Positions 1 through 7,296 of a stretch of 45,000 nt of DNA are shown piece after piece. How positions within the stretch are numbered: the first letter of the stretch is position 1; each line of letters begins with the position of its first letter. The translations under genes were made by a program, and so were the position numbers. The stretch lies in the NCBI GenBank assembly GCA_900546085.1, contig URBS01000003.1:1-45000 (forward strand), in the 5' to 3' direction. The stretch is from an uncultured Collinsella sp. (GTDB lineage Bacteria; Actinomycetota; Coriobacteriia; Coriobacteriales; Coriobacteriaceae). Under the pieces are notes generated by a model. It saw nothing but the letters and a program-made list of their open reading frames with translations. It did no database searches and was not told the DNA's origin.

Positions 1-68
1 CGGGGTATTTCCTCCGCGCGCAGTTTCGCAGCGCAGCGAGAATGTTTGAGCACGGAGGAATTACCCCG
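1..68. repeat. 16-bp inverted repeat downstream of the ABC exporter operon
   Basis: Positions 1-16 and 53-68 are inverted copies with one mismatch (CGGGGTATTTCCTCCG against CGGAGGAATTACCCCG), separated by 36 bases. A third related piece, CGGGGTACCCTCCG, lies at 75-88. The structure starts 34 bases after the exporter stop codon on the minus strand, so it could form in the 3' end of that transcript. There is no T-run, so it is not a clear intrinsic terminator. The element may continue left of the window. Confidence 0.5.
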
Positions 69-101
69 ACGCCCCGGGGTACCCTCCGTCAGTAACCGTT
101 C

Positions 102-2021
102 CTACTCCAGCTCAAACGCTCCCGTGTACAGCTGGTAGTAATACCCGCGCTTGGCGATCAGCTCGTCGTGGTTGCCGCGCTCGATGATACGGCCGTGGTC
201 CAGACAGATGATCGCGTCGGAGTTGCGCACGGTGGACAGGCGGTGTGCGATGACAAACGTCGTGCGGCCCTCCATGAGCTTATCCATGCCCGCCTGCACG
301 ATGGCCTCGGTGCGGGTGTCGATGGAGCTCGTGGCCTCGTCTAGAATCATCGCCGGCGGATCGGCGACGGCGGCGCGGGCGATCGAAATCAGCTGACGCT
401 GGCCCTGCGACAGCTGTGCGCCGTTGCCGGTGAGCATGGTGTCGTAGCCGTCGGGCAGGCGGGTGATAAAGTCGTCTGCGCCCGCGAGCTTGGCCGCTGC
501 GATGCACTCCTCGTCGGTGGCGTCCAGGTTGCCGTAGCGGATGTTGTCCATCACGGTGCCGGTGAACAGGTTCACGTCCTGCAGCACGACGCCCAGCGAG
601 CGGCGCAGATCGGCCTTGCGGATCTTATTGACGTTGATGCCGTCGTAGCGAATCTTGCCGTCGGCAATGTCATAGAAGCGGTTGATGAGGTTGGTGATGG
701 TCGTCTTGCCGGCACCGGTGGCGCCGACAAACGCGACCTTCTGGCCCGGCTTGGCAAACACGGACACGCCGTGCAGCACCTCGTGGTCGGGTGTGTAGCC
801 AAAGTCCACGTTGTCCATGACCAGGTCACCGCGCAGCGGCACGTACTCGATCTCGCCGGTTGCGCGGTGCGGATGTTTCCATGCCCACATGCCGGTGTGG
901 TGGTCAGCCTCCTCGAACTCCCAAGTCTCGGGGTTCACCTGTGCGTTGACGAGCGTCACGTAGCCTTCGTCGGCCTCGGGCTTCTCGTCGATGAGCTCAA
1001 AGATGCGGTCGGCGCCGGCGAGGCCCATGACCACGGCGTTGATCTGCTGCGAGATCTGGCCGATCTGTCCGCAGAACTGCTTGGTCATGTTGAGGAACGG
1101 CACCACGACGGCGATGGACAGCGCCATGCCCGAGATACTCAGGTTGGGCACGCCCAGCGCCAGGAAAATGCCGCCCGCCAGTGCGACCAGCACGTAGAGC
1201 AGGTTGCCCAGGTTCATAAGGATGGGCATGAGGATGTTGGCGTACATGTTGGCCTTCTGGGAGACCTCGAAGAGCTTTTCGTTGCGCTCGTCAAAATCGG
1301 CCTCGGCGGCAGACTCGTGGCAGAACGCCTTGACGACCTTCTGGCCGTTCATGACCTCCTCGATATGGCCCTCGACCACGCCGAGCTCGGTTTGCTGTGC
1401 AATGAAGAAGCGCGCGGAGTTGGAGCCGAGCAGCTTGGTCATAAAGGTCATAAAGGCGACGCCGGCGATGATGACCAGGCACATCCACACGCTGTAGTAC
1501 AGCATGATAAAGAACACCGTGACGATGATGATGATCGTCATGAGCAGGTTGGGCAGCGACTGACTGATCATCTGACGCAGCGTGTCGATGTCGTTGGTGT
1601 AGTGGCTCATGATATCGCCGCGCTGGTGCGTGTCGAAGTAGCGGATCGGCAGGTCCTGCATGCGGTTGAACATCATCTCGCGCAGCTTCTCCAGCGAGCC
1701 CTGCGTGACGATAGCCATGGCGCGGTTCCAGAAGAGCGAGGACAGGACGCCGACGCCGTAGATGCAGGCGAGGGTGGTCACGAGCTGTGCGATCTTGGGC
1801 TGCGCGGCTTCCCAATCGCCCGACTGCCACGATTCGCCAATAATTTGCAGGGCGCTCTGCAGGAAGGTCGCGCCGATGGAGTTGATGATGGCGCAGAGCA
1901 CCACGCCGGCGACGACGAGGGGCAAAAGCACGGGATAGAAGCCAAAGAGCGTCTTGATGAGGCGCGACATGGTGCCGCCCTTACGGTTGAGCGCGCGCTC
2001 GGCGGTCGTTGCCTTACTCAT
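102..2021 (-). CDS. ABC exporter subunit, permease-ATPase fusion (catalytic partner)
   Basis: This 639-residue half-transporter has an N-terminal six-helix exporter domain (roughly residues 20-340) and a C-terminal ATPase. The ATPase shows Walker A GATGAGKT, signature LSQGQ and Walker B MILDEATSSID with the catalytic Glu present. The start at 2021 is preceded by AGGAAGGAGG at good spacing; an open frame continues about 48 codons further upstream but only through the neighbouring gene. The ATG overlaps the stop codon of the preceding subunit (ATGAGTAA), so translation is probably coupled. An insertion of about 40 residues rich in Trp, His and Glu lies between the membrane domain and the ATPase. 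With its neighbour it should form a heterodimeric efflux pump of the LmrCD/TM287-288 type. The substrate cannot be told from sequence. Confidence 0.92.
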   Translation of the reverse strand: MSKATTAERALNRKGGTMSRLIKTLFGFYPVLLPLVVAGVVLCAIINSIGATFLQSALQIIGESWQSGDWEAAQPKIAQLVTTLACIYGVGVLSSLFWNRAMAIVTQGSLEKLREMMFNRMQDLPIRYFDTHQRGDIMSHYTNDIDTLRQMISQSLPNLLMTIIIIVTVFFIMLYYSVWMCLVIIAGVAFMTFMTKLLGSNSARFFIAQQTELGVVEGHIEEVMNGQKVVKAFCHESAAEADFDERNEKLFEVSQKANMYANILMPILMNLGNLLYVLVALAGGIFLALGVPNLSISGMALSIAVVVPFLNMTKQFCGQIGQISQQINAVVMGLAGADRIFELIDEKPEADEGYVTLVNAQVNPETWEFEEADHHTGMWAWKHPHRATGEIEYVPLRGDLVMDNVDFGYTPDHEVLHGVSVFAKPGQKVAFVGATGAGKTTITNLINRFYDIADGKIRYDGINVNKIRKADLRRSLGVVLQDVNLFTGTVMDNIRYGNLDATDEECIAAAKLAGADDFITRLPDGYDTMLTGNGAQLSQGQRQLISIARAAVADPPAMILDEATSSIDTRTEAIVQAGMDKLMEGRTTFVIAHRLSTVRNSDAIICLDHGRIIERGNHDELIAKRGYYYQLYTGAFELE

Positions 2022-3828
2022 GTGCCTCGCCTCCTTCCTGGGTTTGAGCTTGCGCTGCGGATGCCTCGGTGTCGGCCTCGACGGCCCCTTCGCCCTCGGC
2101 AGACATCTTGTTCTGCGAGGTGAAGGTCTCTCGGTAGATCTCGCTCGTCTTGAGCAGCTCGTCATGGTTGCCGATCTGCGCGATTCGGCCGCCCTCCATG
2201 ACGATGATGCGGTCTGCGTCCTGTACGGAGCTGATGCGCTGGGCGATGATGAGCTTGGTCGTGTTGGGCAGATAGCTTGCCAACCCTGCGCGGATCTTGG
2301 CGTCGGTCTTGGTGTCGACGGCGCTGGTGGAGTCGTCCAGGATCAAGATCTTGGGGCGACGCAGCAGGGCGCGTGCAATGCACAGGCGCTGCTTCTGACC
2401 GCCCGAAACATTAGAGCCGCCCTGTTCGATCCAGGTGTCGTAGCCCTTGGGGAAGCCGTCGACAAACTCATCGGCGCAGGCCAGATGTGCCGCCTCGCGG
2501 ACTTCCTCGTCGGTGGCGTTCGGGTCGCCCCAACGCAGATTCTCGGCGATGGTGCCGCTAAACAGCACGTTTTTCTGCAGCACCATGGCGACCTGGTGGC
2601 GCAGTGCGTCCAGGTCGTAGTCGCGCACGTCCATGCCGCCCACGCGCACGGTGCCTTCGGTGGCGTCGTACAGGCGGGCGATGAGGTTGACGAGCGTGGA
2701 CTTGGCCGAGCCGGTGCCGCCGATGATGCCGATGGTCTCGCCGCTCGTAATGTGCAGGTCGATATCGTCGAGCGCCTGGCGTTTCGCATGCGCGGAATAC
2801 TTAAAGCTCACGTGGTCAAAGTCGATGGAACCGTCGGCAACCTCGAGCACGGACTCGGCGGGATTGGCGATCGTGGGCTCGGCGGCCAGCACCTCGGCAA
2901 TGCGGTGTGCCGATTCGTCGGCCATGGTCACCATGACAAAGATCATCGACAGCTGCATCAGGCTCATGAGAATCTGGAAACCATAGGTAAAGGTCGAGGA
3001 GAGCTGGCCCACGTCGAACAGCGTGCCCTGGCTTGTGATGATGAGCTTGGAGCCCAGGTAGATGATGACGACAAACGCGCCGTTGACGCAGATGTTCATC
3101 ATGGGGTTGTTAAAGGCGAGCAGCTTCTCGGCGCGGGTGAAGTCCATTTGGACGTCGCGCGCGGCGGTCGCGAACTTCTCCTTCTCAAAGTCTTCGCGCA
3201 CATAGCTCTTGACCACGCGCATGCCGGTGACGTTTTCCTCGACGGACTCGTTAAGGGCGTCGTACTTGTGGAACACGCGCGAGAAGATGGGACGCACCTT
3301 AAAGATGATAAAGAACAGTCCAAAGCCCAGCAGCGGAATGATGACCAGGTAGACCATGGCGACGCTGCCGCCCATGATAAACGCCATGGTAAAGGCGAAG
3401 ATCAATACCAGCGGCGCACGCACGGCGATACGGATGATCATCATAAAGGCCTGCTGCACGTTGTTGATATCGGTGGTCAGGCGCGTGACGAGCGAGGAGC
3501 TCGAGAACTCATCGATGTTGGCAAAGCTGAACGTCTGGATCTTGTAGAACAGGTCGTGACGCAGGTTCTTGGCGAATCCGCAGCTCGCATGGCTGCAGGT
3601 GACGCCGGCCGCGGCGCCAAAAGCAAGCGACGTCAGCGCGATGAGCACCAAAAGGCCCGCGGTGGGAAGCATCTCGGCTACGGTGGCGCCGTCTTTGATG
3701 GCGTCGATCAGGTTGGCGGTGATAAATGGAATCAGCATCTCGCAGAGCACCTCGCCAAGCACGAGCAACGGCGTGGCAACGGTGACTTTCATATAGTCGC
3801 GGATGCTGCCCATGAGGGTTTTAATCAT
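2014..3828 (-). CDS. ABC exporter subunit, permease-ATPase fusion (degenerate-site partner)
   Basis: This 604-residue protein has a six-helix exporter membrane domain followed by an ATPase. The ATPase carries Walker A GGTGSAKS, signature VSGGQKQR and Walker B ILILDDSTSAVD. The residue after the Walker B Asp is Asp rather than the catalytic Glu, while the downstream partner has Glu and the atypical signature LSQGQ. That pairing is the hallmark of heterodimeric exporters with one degenerate ATP site, which is established for LmrCD, BmrCD and TM287/288. The start at 3828 has the ribosome binding site GGGAGGA and overlaps the marR stop by 8 bases (ATGATTAA). The C-terminal tail (about 30 residues) is acidic and Ala-rich. 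It is the second gene of a MarR-ABC-ABC operon, so drug or metabolite efflux is likely; the substrate is unknown. Confidence 0.92.
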   Translation of the reverse strand: MIKTLMGSIRDYMKVTVATPLLVLGEVLCEMLIPFITANLIDAIKDGATVAEMLPTAGLLVLIALTSLAFGAAAGVTCSHASCGFAKNLRHDLFYKIQTFSFANIDEFSSSSLVTRLTTDINNVQQAFMMIIRIAVRAPLVLIFAFTMAFIMGGSVAMVYLVIIPLLGFGLFFIIFKVRPIFSRVFHKYDALNESVEENVTGMRVVKSYVREDFEKEKFATAARDVQMDFTRAEKLLAFNNPMMNICVNGAFVVIIYLGSKLIITSQGTLFDVGQLSSTFTYGFQILMSLMQLSMIFVMVTMADESAHRIAEVLAAEPTIANPAESVLEVADGSIDFDHVSFKYSAHAKRQALDDIDLHITSGETIGIIGGTGSAKSTLVNLIARLYDATEGTVRVGGMDVRDYDLDALRHQVAMVLQKNVLFSGTIAENLRWGDPNATDEEVREAAHLACADEFVDGFPKGYDTWIEQGGSNVSGGQKQRLCIARALLRRPKILILDDSTSAVDTKTDAKIRAGLASYLPNTTKLIIAQRISSVQDADRIIVMEGGRIAQIGNHDELLKTSEIYRETFTSQNKMSAEGEGAVEADTEASAAQAQTQEGGEAHE

Positions 3829-4324
3829 CCAGTTCCTCCCAGGTTACACGGATTTTCTCGAGCATTTCGGCGAGCTGCTCGCGCTCGTCGTGGGTGAGGG
3901 CACTAAAGGCTTGCTCTCTAAAGCGAATGCGGGCCGCCTGGTCGATGCGGGCGTTTTCCCGGCCGGTTTCGGTCAGGCGAATGGTGAGCTGCCGTCGATC
4001 CTTGGGGTTACGGCTGCGCTCGATGAGGCCGTTGAGCTCGAGCTTGGACAGGATCTCGGAAAGCGACCCCGGCTTGAGGTCAAAGTGCATGCCGAGTTCC
4101 TGCTGCGACATCTCGCCGCCGGGTTGCTTGGCCAGCAGGCAGATGATGGGCGCCTTGCCGGACACGCCTCCGCCATGAAAATGCATGTAATGGCCGCAAA
4201 AGCCCAGGCCGCTCAGGATGCGCTTGGCGAGTTTGTCTTCGGCGCTGACCGCTTCGGGTATGTCTACCGGTTGCGACGGGTCACCGCCGGGCTCGTGTGG
4301 ATAGACGAGTGCTTCAACACACAT
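3821..4324 (-). CDS. MarR-family transcriptional regulator of the exporter operon
   Basis: This 167-residue protein has a winged-helix core of MarR type. The central part reads as recognition helix and wing (KPGSLSEILSKLELNGLI followed by RSRNPKDRRQLTIRLT), and the ends are helical, suited to dimerisation. The N-terminal 45 residues are Pro/Gly-rich and not part of the usual fold. The ATG at 4324 follows AAAGGAG at about 12 bases, which is a little long, but no better start is in frame. It is the first gene of the operon, and its last codons overlap the start of the first exporter gene. MarR proteins usually bind their own promoter, and three direct repeats cover the promoter just upstream, so autoregulation and control of the pump are inferred. 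Confidence 0.88.
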   Translation of the reverse strand: MCVEALVYPHEPGGDPSQPVDIPEAVSAEDKLAKRILSGLGFCGHYMHFHGGGVSGKAPIICLLAKQPGGEMSQQELGMHFDLKPGSLSEILSKLELNGLIERSRNPKDRRQLTIRLTETGRENARIDQAARIRFREQAFSALTHDEREQLAEMLEKIRVTWEELDD

Positions 4325-4369
4325 GTCGCTGCAATGCTCCTTTCTTTAGTTAAACAGAGGGATTGTTCT

Positions 4370-4423
4370 GTACCTAAGTGATTCTAGAGGTACCTAACTG
4401 ATTGTCAAGGTACCGAATTGATT
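4370..4423 (-). promoter_or_regulatory. Promoter of the MarR-ABC operon with three 20-bp-spaced direct repeats
   Basis: Three 14-mers, GTACCTAAGTGATT (4370-4383), GTACCTAACTGATT (4390-4403) and GTACCGAATTGATT (4410-4423), repeat with an exact 20-bp period, which places them on one face of the helix. On the minus strand TTGACA (4408-4403) and TAGAAT (4386-4381) form a near-consensus promoter with a 16-bp spacer. The repeats cover the -10, the spacer and the -35. They are a likely operator for the MarR protein encoded immediately downstream. Confidence 0.75.
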
Positions 4424-4528
4424 TTGAGACACTGATGGGACGCTGGTGCCGGGGGAAGCCGGGGCAGTCTTCGCGTCGTAGATTCGGCGGGTCGCTGCAT
4501 ATCCCAGGGCTTTCGATATGTTCATCGA

Positions 4529-4562
4529 GGGGGCAAGACTGGCAGTTGCCGGTTTCGCCCCC
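4529..4562. other. Hairpin downstream of the fic gene; remainder of the gap is plain
   Basis: GGGGGC at 4529-4534 pairs with GCCCCC at 4557-4562, and an inner ACTGGCA/TGCCGGT stem extends the hairpin. It begins 15 bases after the fic stop in the minus direction. There is no T-run, so termination is uncertain. I see no gene in 4424-4577. Confidence 0.4.
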
Positions 4563-4577
4563 TTGGCTTTTAGAGAT

Positions 4578-5750
4578 TTAGAGCGGCTCGTCGCCGGTTC
4601 GGAGGATAGCGAGGTATGGCTCATATGAAAACGTGCGATATCGCTTCCTGCTCGTGTCGCGTTGGACAAGAATGTCCCAATCGGTAAATTGGGATATAAG
4701 GTTGTTTGCGCTCGATCTGCTAATCGGCATTCGTTCAGAGACAAAGGCGGTGTCGACGATCGGATTGCCCTCGAGAAGGTCGAGCAGCATAAGGGCGTTC
4801 GTTGTAGCCCTTCCTGCCTTTTCGCGAATCAGCCTTTCGGTTTCCGAATGGAGGTCGACGAGCTTTCGCATCGAATCCCGCGCCTCGCGTGCGCTCGCAA
4901 GCAAGCAGGTGCTGAAAAACGAAACCCATCCCTCGAAATCACCTGTCTGCCTTACGTGCATGAGCCAATCGTAGTATTCGCTCCTGTGCCGTTTGAGTTC
5001 ATACGAGGGATAGATGACCGGTTTAGTGAGCGCCCCATCATGTATAAGCGAAAGGAGGATGAGCAGACGCCCGAGGCGTCCGTTGCCGTCGAGGAACGGA
5101 TGTGTGGTTTCAAACTGGTAGTGCACCAAAGCAGCCTTGATGACCGGGTCGATGTCGTCACGCTCATTGATGAAAAGCTCGAGGTCGCCAAGCGCCTCCT
5201 TCATATCCTCCGTGTTAGGGGGGACGTACGGTGCCTCATTGAGCGTGCAGCCGTTTGGTCCGACCCAGTTCTGGGTCGTCCTGAACTGGCCCGGCGTCTT
5301 GTCGGAGCCTCTGCCATTTCCGAGCAACGTGGCATGAACGGTCTTGAGCAACCTCATGCAGAGCGGCAATTCCTCCATGAGCTCAGTTGCCTGCTGCACC
5401 GCCCGAGTGTAGTTGACGACGTCGGTTAGGTCCCGGCTCGCATTGGATTCGTTTGACGGGTCAAGAACATCATCGAACGTACATTGCGTACCTTCGATTT
5501 GGGAGGATAAGAGCGCTTCCTTGCGAACGTACATGGAAAGGTACATGTCGATGTTCGGAACAAAGCGAGACATGCCCTCAACCTCGCCGAGTGCGGCGCG
5601 GCAATCGGAGACAAGTCGCATGGAATCAGCGGATAAATCGAGTGGAAAGAACGTATCCATGTTGGCGGGTCTAAACGAGTCGTAGGCGAGGGTTCCCGAA
5701 AGGTTATGTCTGACGTTTCCCTGTCGTCCGGGTGTTATGGGTACGAGCAT
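4578..5750 (-). CDS. Fic-domain protein (putative AMPylator) with C-terminal winged helix
   Basis: This 390-residue protein has the Fic core motif HPFLDGNGRLGR at residues 217-228, with the catalytic His217 and the phosphate-binding GNGR loop intact. An N-terminal inhibitory motif SSQIEG lies at 82-87, matching the (S/T)xxxE(G/N) signature of Fic proteins that block their own ATP site. The C-terminal ~90 residues resemble a winged helix (ISRSSANNLISQFTDWDILV), so the protein may also bind DNA. Fic enzymes usually transfer AMP to Ser, Thr or Tyr of target proteins; the target here is unknown. The start at 5750 follows TTAGGA. A palindrome immediately upstream overlaps this ribosome binding site, suggesting autoregulation. 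It stands alone, with no antitoxin-like partner gene. Confidence 0.88.
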   Translation of the reverse strand: MLVPITPGRQGNVRHNLSGTLAYDSFRPANMDTFFPLDLSADSMRLVSDCRAALGEVEGMSRFVPNIDMYLSMYVRKEALLSSQIEGTQCTFDDVLDPSNESNASRDLTDVVNYTRAVQQATELMEELPLCMRLLKTVHATLLGNGRGSDKTPGQFRTTQNWVGPNGCTLNEAPYVPPNTEDMKEALGDLELFINERDDIDPVIKAALVHYQFETTHPFLDGNGRLGRLLILLSLIHDGALTKPVIYPSYELKRHRSEYYDWLMHVRQTGDFEGWVSFFSTCLLASAREARDSMRKLVDLHSETERLIREKAGRATTNALMLLDLLEGNPIVDTAFVSERMPISRSSANNLISQFTDWDILVQRDTSRKRYRTFSYEPYLAILRTGDEPL

Positions 5751-5760
5751 CGTTAATGTC

Positions 5761-5884
5761 CTAAGAACAAATATGAGGCAAAACTTGTTCTTAGAATCTT
5801 ATAGCGCCTTCTAAGGCCAAGTTTCTGGAATTAGAGGCGTCAGAAAAAATCTAAGAACAAAATAGCGCCCAAACTTGGCCTTAC
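5761..5884. promoter_or_regulatory. Cluster of CTAAGnnCAAGTTT sites between fic and the pyridoxamine kinase gene
   Basis: Five related sites occur in 124 bases. CTAAGAACAA (5761-5770) and its inverse, ending in TTGTTCTTAG (5785-5794), form a 10-bp palindrome with a 14-base loop. CTAAGGCCAAGTTT (5811-5824) and its inverse AAACTTGGCCTTAC (5871-5884) form a second pair, and another CTAAGAACAA lies at 5851-5860. ATAGCGCC is also repeated (5801-5808, 5862-5869). The first palindrome ends at the fic ribosome binding site. This looks like an operator for a dimeric regulator, possibly the Fic protein itself through its winged helix. Confidence 0.6.
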
Positions 5885-5971
5885 ATCCGAGGACAAGACT
5901 TAGATTGCGCTGCGCTACACTTAGTTGCACTATGGCGCCATCGTGCCGCGCCCGACCCAAGGGGGACTCTC

Positions 5972-6796
5972 ATGAAGAACACTCAGCTGCTGCTGATTAA
6001 CGATATGTGCGGCTACGGCAAGGTCGCGCTTTCCGCCATGCTGCCGGTGCTGTCGCACATGGGCTACCGTATCCATAACTTGCCGACGGCACTTGTGTCC
6101 GATACGCTCAACTACCCCAAGTTCTACATCCACGACACCACCGAGTACGTGCGCCAAAGTCTCGCTATCTGGGAGGAGCTCGGCTTTGAGTTCGACGCTA
6201 TCTCGACCGGCTTTATCGTGACCGAGGAAGAGACGCGCATCATCTCGGACTTTTGCCACCGTCGTGCGCAAAAGGGCACCAAGGTGTTCGTCGATCCCAT
6301 CATGGGCGACAACGGCAAGCTCTATGCCGGTGTGCCCGAGTCCACGATTGGCCTTATGCGGCACCTGCTGGAGTGCGCAGACTACGCGGTGCCCAACTAC
6401 ACCGAGGCCTGTCTGCTCACCGATACGCCTATTGCAGAACAGATCACGCCCGATGAGGCCCGCGCCCTTGTGGACGCCGTGCGCGAGCTGGGTGCCAAGT
6501 CGGTGGTCATTACGAGCGCCGTGGTCAATGGCACGAACGCGGTTATCGGTTACGACCATGTGGCGGGGGAGTACTTCACGATTCCCTTTGAGCTCATTCC
6601 GGTCTATTTCCCGGGCACGGGCGATACGTTCTCGGCGGTGCTCGTCGGCCGCGTTATGGCAGGTTGGAGTCTGCAGCGCGCGACGTCCGATGCCATGCGT
6701 GTGGTGGCTGAGCTTATCGAGCGCAATGCCGACCAAGAGGACAAGTCGGCCGGCCTTCCCATCGAGGCCTGCCTGGATGTGATTGACCATGAGTAA
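5972..6796 (+). CDS. Pyridoxamine/pyridoxal kinase (PfkB/ribokinase superfamily)
   Basis: This 274-residue protein matches the PdxK/PdxY group of the ribokinase superfamily. It opens with a strand carrying the NDMCGYGKVAL segment, has the DPIMGDNGKLY motif near residue 108, and carries the anion-hole/catalytic motif PGTGDTF with Asp218 as the expected base. The enzyme phosphorylates pyridoxal, pyridoxamine or pyridoxine with ATP to feed the PLP salvage pathway. The start at 5972 follows AAGGGGG. The stop overlaps the start of the next gene (ATGAGTAA), so the two are translationally coupled. Coriobacteria often depend on B6 salvage, but nothing in the window confirms that here. Confidence 0.88.
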   Translation: MKNTQLLLINDMCGYGKVALSAMLPVLSHMGYRIHNLPTALVSDTLNYPKFYIHDTTEYVRQSLAIWEELGFEFDAISTGFIVTEEETRIISDFCHRRAQKGTKVFVDPIMGDNGKLYAGVPESTIGLMRHLLECADYAVPNYTEACLLTDTPIAEQITPDEARALVDAVRELGAKSVVITSAVVNGTNAVIGYDHVAGEYFTIPFELIPVYFPGTGDTFSAVLVGRVMAGWSLQRATSDAMRVVAELIERNADQEDKSAGLPIEACLDVIDHE

Positions 6797-7118
6797 CGCT
6801 GGCGAGGGCGGCGTCAAGCCTGCGGGCGAGAACAGGCCGCTCGGCGCGCCGCGTGGCAAGCGGCCGCGTATCCGCGTGAGCTGCGTGGACCAGCTGGGGA
6901 CGTGCCGCTGCCACCATGGTCACAAGCCGGGCGACGTCTTTGACTTCGATCGCGATCGCGGCAAGATGTGCGCCATGGCCTGCCATGTGGGCTTTCCCTA
7001 TATCGATATCCTGCGCTATGGCGGAACCGTGCCTGGCAACGAGCCCGGCACGGCAAAGTTCTGCTGTCCCGAGGTCGACACGTTGAACGTTTGGCTTGCC
7101 GAGATCGTCGACGAATAG
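6789..7118 (+). CDS. Small Cys-rich protein, TIGR04076 family
   Basis: This 109-residue protein has an N-terminal Gly/Pro/Arg-rich tail of about 25 residues and a compact domain with six cysteines (GTCRCHHGHKPGD, KMCAMACHVGFP, AKFCCPE). The order of a Gly-x-Cys motif, a GHKxGD turn, a MCxxAxH segment and a C-terminal Cys pair matches the TIGR04076 family, whose function is not established. The cysteines and histidines suggest metal binding. The ATG at 6789 overlaps the kinase stop by 8 bases; a TTG six bases upstream is also in frame but less likely. Translational coupling to a vitamin B6 kinase hints at a shared condition rather than a known pathway. Confidence 0.75.
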   Translation: MSNAGEGGVKPAGENRPLGAPRGKRPRIRVSCVDQLGTCRCHHGHKPGDVFDFDRDRGKMCAMACHVGFPYIDILRYGGTVPGNEPGTAKFCCPEVDTLNVWLAEIVDE

Positions 7119-7120
7119 CC

Positions 7121-7178
7121 GGATGCGACAAAGGGGCGGGCCCTTTGTCGCATCCGCCGATGGTGCCCCTTCTTTTTT
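7121..7178 (+). terminator. Terminator-like 15-bp hairpin after the TIGR04076 gene
   Basis: GGATGCGACAAAGGG (7121-7135) pairs perfectly with CCCTTTGTCGCATCC (7141-7155) around a 5-base loop, three bases after the stop codon. A T6 run follows at 7173-7178, but 17 bases from the stem, so ordinary intrinsic termination is not certain. The arms are shared with the hairpin at 8671-8701 and, more loosely, with those at 11644 and 16554. Confidence 0.65.
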
Positions 7179-7181
7179 GCC

Positions 7182-7272
7182 TATAATCCTAAATCTCTGC
7201 ATTTCATCCGATATTAGGTTCTAAAAACTCTGCATTTCATCGATAATCAAGCATATAAACCTTGCATTTCAT
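7182..7272 (+). promoter_or_regulatory. Three direct repeats TGCATTTCAT with a TATAAT box before the DUF4143 ATPase gene
   Basis: TGCATTTCAT occurs at 7198-7207, 7231-7240 and 7263-7272, spaced 33 and 32 bp, about three helical turns. The first two copies continue into a shared C(C)GATA. A TATAAT box is at 7182-7187 and a weaker TATAAA at 7254-7259. The segment is much more AT-rich than its surroundings. It probably holds the promoter and operator of the ATPase gene; no -35 is convincing. Confidence 0.55.
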
Positions 7273-7296
7273 TTGATGACACTGAGGGGAGAGCCT

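Noticed and set aside
4394..4744. Minus-strand frame overlapping the 3' end of fic and the marR promoter
   Set aside because: It lies in another frame of the fic gene and covers a good promoter; no independent support.
7198..7272. Repeat array considered as a CRISPR
   Set aside because: Only three 10-base units, no palindromic full-length repeat, no unique spacers of constant length and no cas genes in the window.
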